A program made the position numbers and the translations under genes. A DNA stretch of 7,610 nt from an uncultured Clostridia bacterium (GTDB lineage: Bacteria > Bacillota > Clostridia > Oscillospirales > Ruminococcaceae), in assembly GCA_945835425.1 (NCBI GenBank), contig CAMAJC010000080.1:1-7610 (forward strand), in the 5' to 3' direction. Positions within the stretch are counted from its first letter, which is position 1. Each line of letters opens with the position of its first letter. The notes beneath the pieces are model-generated. The model did no database searches. It was not told where the DNA came from and saw only the letters and a program-made list of their open reading frames with translations. Positions 6,105-7,610 of the stretch are shown here, one piece after another.

Positions 6105-7577
6105 ATGATATCCTCATGGTTTTTGCTGGTTCCCATCCTTCTGCCCATTGTCGGCGGGATGGGGCTGCTGGCCTTCCGCTTCAAAAAGCGGGCTTACCGG
6201 GAGATTTATGTCGAAGTCATCACGGTTCTGACCAGCATCATCGCCCTCTACTGCATGTTCCACCGCAGCTACATCGGCGCGGTCGCCTTCAGCTTCCCGG
6301 GGAATATGAAGATCATGTTCCGCGCGGACGGGCTGTCCTGCGTATTTGCGGGGCTGATCTCCTGCCTGTGGCCCTTCGCGAGCCTGTACGCTTTCGAGTA
6401 CATGGAGCCGGAGCACGGGAAAAACCGCTTTTTTGCCTTTTATACCGCGACCTTCGGCGTGACCCTGGGCATCTGCTTCTCGGGAAGCCTGGTCACGATG
6501 TATCTCTTCTATGAGATGCTGACCCTTGTCACAACGCCGCTGGTCTGCCACGAGATGGACAAAAAGTCGATTCATGTGGCGATGAAATACCTCTGCTACA
6601 ACATCGGCGGCGCGACCCTGGCCTTTTTCGGGCTGGTGTGCATCTCCGTCCTGGGCGGCACGACCGACTTCCTTTACGGCGGCGTCCTAACCAGCGCTTC
6701 CATCACCAGCCACCCGGATCTGGTGCGGGCGATCTACGTTGTCACCTTTATCGGCTTCGGCGTCAAATCGGCCCTGTTCCCGTTTTACAGCTGGCTGCCC
6801 AGCGCGTCGATCGCGCCGACCCCTGTCACGGCGCTGCTGCACGCGGTCGCCGTCGTCAACGCGGGCGCTTACGCGATCATCCGCGTCACCTATTACAGCT
6901 TCGGCATCGGTATGCTGCAGGGCAGCTGGGCACAGACCGTCGTTATGGCCCTGACCCTGATCACTATCCTCTTTGGGTCCATGATGGCGGTCAAAGAGCC
7001 GCACTTTAAACGGCGGCTGGCCTTCTCGACCGTCTCCAACCTCTCCTACATCATGTTCGGCGCGACGCTGATGAGCTCGGCAGGTCTGGTCGGCAGCATG
7101 TGCCATATGGCCTTCCACGGTATCATCAAGATCACCGCCTTCTCCTGCGCCGGTGCGGTCATGACCATCGCCAAAAAGAATTATGTCAGTGAGATGGCCG
7201 GAATCGGCCGGAAGATGCCCATCACCTTCGCCTGCTTTACGGTTTCGTCCCTGGCGCTGATCGGCATCCCGCCCTTTAACGGCTTTATCAGCAAATGGAA
7301 GCTCTGCACGGCGGCGCTGACCTCGGATTCTCTCCTGGGGAAAGCCGGTGCGGTCGTCATCTTCATCTCGGCGATGCTGACCGTCATTTACACCTTCTCG
7401 GTCATCATCAAGGCCTTTTTCCCGGCGGAGGGGGAGACTCTCTGCGAGACGGGCCATGATCCCGGCTGGCGGGAACTGGTGCCGATGGTGCTGTTCAGTG
7501 TCATGATGCTGGTTCTGGGCCTTTACTCCAAGCCGCTGACCGACTTCTTCTTCTCCGCCGCATACGGCATATTCTAA
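6105..7577 (+). CDS. Third antiporter-like subunit, NuoL/MrpA-type helix 8
   Basis: From 6105 the product has 490 residues (494 if it starts at 6093; numbering here follows the longer form). It is a 14-helix complex I antiporter-like protein with E141 in LFYEMLTL (helix 5), K225 in GFGVKSALFPFYSWLP (helix 7), H342 and K346 in FHGIIKITAF, and K401 in GFISKWKL (helix 12). Helix 8 differs from the two preceding subunits: TPVTALLHAVAVVNAG carries H250 and has asparagine at the usual lysine region, with one extra residue, the pattern typical of NuoL and MrpA (LIHAATMVTAG in NuoL). The rest of the protein is closest to the preceding gene. It ends after the antiporter core and lacks the extra C-terminal helices of full-length MrpA, whose counterparts are instead found at 1528-2150. 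It may therefore fill the MrpA/NuoL position of the complex. That role is inference; family membership is clear. Confidence 0.87.
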   Translation: MISSWFLLVPILLPIVGGMGLLAFRFKKRAYREIYVEVITVLTSIIALYCMFHRSYIGAVAFSFPGNMKIMFRADGLSCVFAGLISCLWPFASLYAFEYMEPEHGKNRFFAFYTATFGVTLGICFSGSLVTMYLFYEMLTLVTTPLVCHEMDKKSIHVAMKYLCYNIGGATLAFFGLVCISVLGGTTDFLYGGVLTSASITSHPDLVRAIYVVTFIGFGVKSALFPFYSWLPSASIAPTPVTALLHAVAVVNAGAYAIIRVTYYSFGIGMLQGSWAQTVVMALTLITILFGSMMAVKEPHFKRRLAFSTVSNLSYIMFGATLMSSAGLVGSMCHMAFHGIIKITAFSCAGAVMTIAKKNYVSEMAGIGRKMPITFACFTVSSLALIGIPPFNGFISKWKLCTAALTSDSLLGKAGAVVIFISAMLTVIYTFSVIIKAFFPAEGETLCETGHDPGWRELVPMVLFSVMMLVLGLYSKPLTDFFFSAAYGIF

Positions 7578-7591
7578 GAAAGGAAGGAACT

Positions 7592-7610
7592 TTGAAAGCA
7601 ATGCTTTCAA
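7592..7610 (+). CDS. Start of the next operon gene, cut by the window edge
   Basis: A purine-rich site, AAAGGAAGGA (7579-7588), follows the preceding stop closely. A TTG at 7592 opens a frame reading LKAMLS to the end of the window; an in-frame ATG at 7601 is the alternative start. TTG is favoured by spacing (four to eight bases) and by the TTG starts of two other genes here. Six codons are too few to identify the product. The position suggests another subunit of the same complex. Confidence 0.5.
7592..7610. repeat. Near-perfect palindrome at the start of the next gene
   Basis: TTGAAAGCA and TGCTTTCAA form nine-base inverted arms around a single central A, spanning the proposed start codon. 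As RNA a shorter hairpin could form and cover the start region; as DNA it could be a protein site. The window ends exactly at the palindrome, so any extension cannot be judged. It may be chance. Confidence 0.4.

Noticed and set aside
3107..7577. The three large subunits as a complex I (nuoL-nuoM-nuoN) operon.
   Set aside because: The accompanying mrpE, F, G, B and C homologues are specific to Mrp/Mbh-type modules, and no nuoA-K genes other than the MrpC/NuoK-like one are present.
1..7610. Mobile elements, CRISPR arrays, tRNA or rRNA genes.
   Set aside because: None was seen on reading the sequence: no transposase-like product, no regularly spaced repeats and no cloverleaf-like segment.

Overview
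The window holds the front part of a single plus-strand operon for a membrane-bound Mrp-type cation/proton antiporter module. Strong purine-rich Shine-Dalgarno sites, frequent TTG/GTG starts, short gene overlaps and a fairly GC-rich coding sequence (mid-50s % by eye) next to an AT-rich leader suggest an anaerobic Firmicute of the class Clostridia. That placement is inference; no taxonomic marker gene is present.

Layout: positions 1-230 are non-coding as far as can be seen and contain a good sigma-A type promoter (-35 at 127-132, extended -10 at 147-155) with a roughly 70-nt leader. Eight complete genes then follow, all on the plus strand: mrpE (240-704), mrpF (701-1051), mrpG (1048-1506), a fusion of the MrpA C-terminal region with MrpB (1528-2586), mrpC (2586-3110), mrpD (3107-4603), and two more antiporter-like subunits (4619-6085 and 6105-7577). 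A new reading frame appears to start at 7592 and runs off the window. Genes overlap by 1-4 nt or are separated by at most about 21 nt, and no terminator is seen, so the operon almost certainly continues.

How the genes fit together: MrpE, F, G, B and C form the small-subunit scaffold, and the three large subunits (14-helix complex I antiporter-like proteins) carry the ion channels. The order E-F-G-(A'B)-C-D is that of the Mrp-derived modules of archaeal membrane-bound hydrogenase (Mbh) and its relative Mbx, not of a stand-alone bacillary Mrp operon (A-B-C-D-E-F-G). There is no full-length MrpA. Its C-terminal part sits at the N terminus of the MrpB protein, and a NuoL/MrpA-like channel subunit appears as the last separate gene. 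The most interesting reading, an inference, is that this is the ion-pumping half of a larger ferredoxin-linked or hydrogenase-type respiratory complex whose peripheral arm is encoded just beyond the right edge. With three antiporter-like subunits it would match complex I (NuoL, M, N) in channel number.
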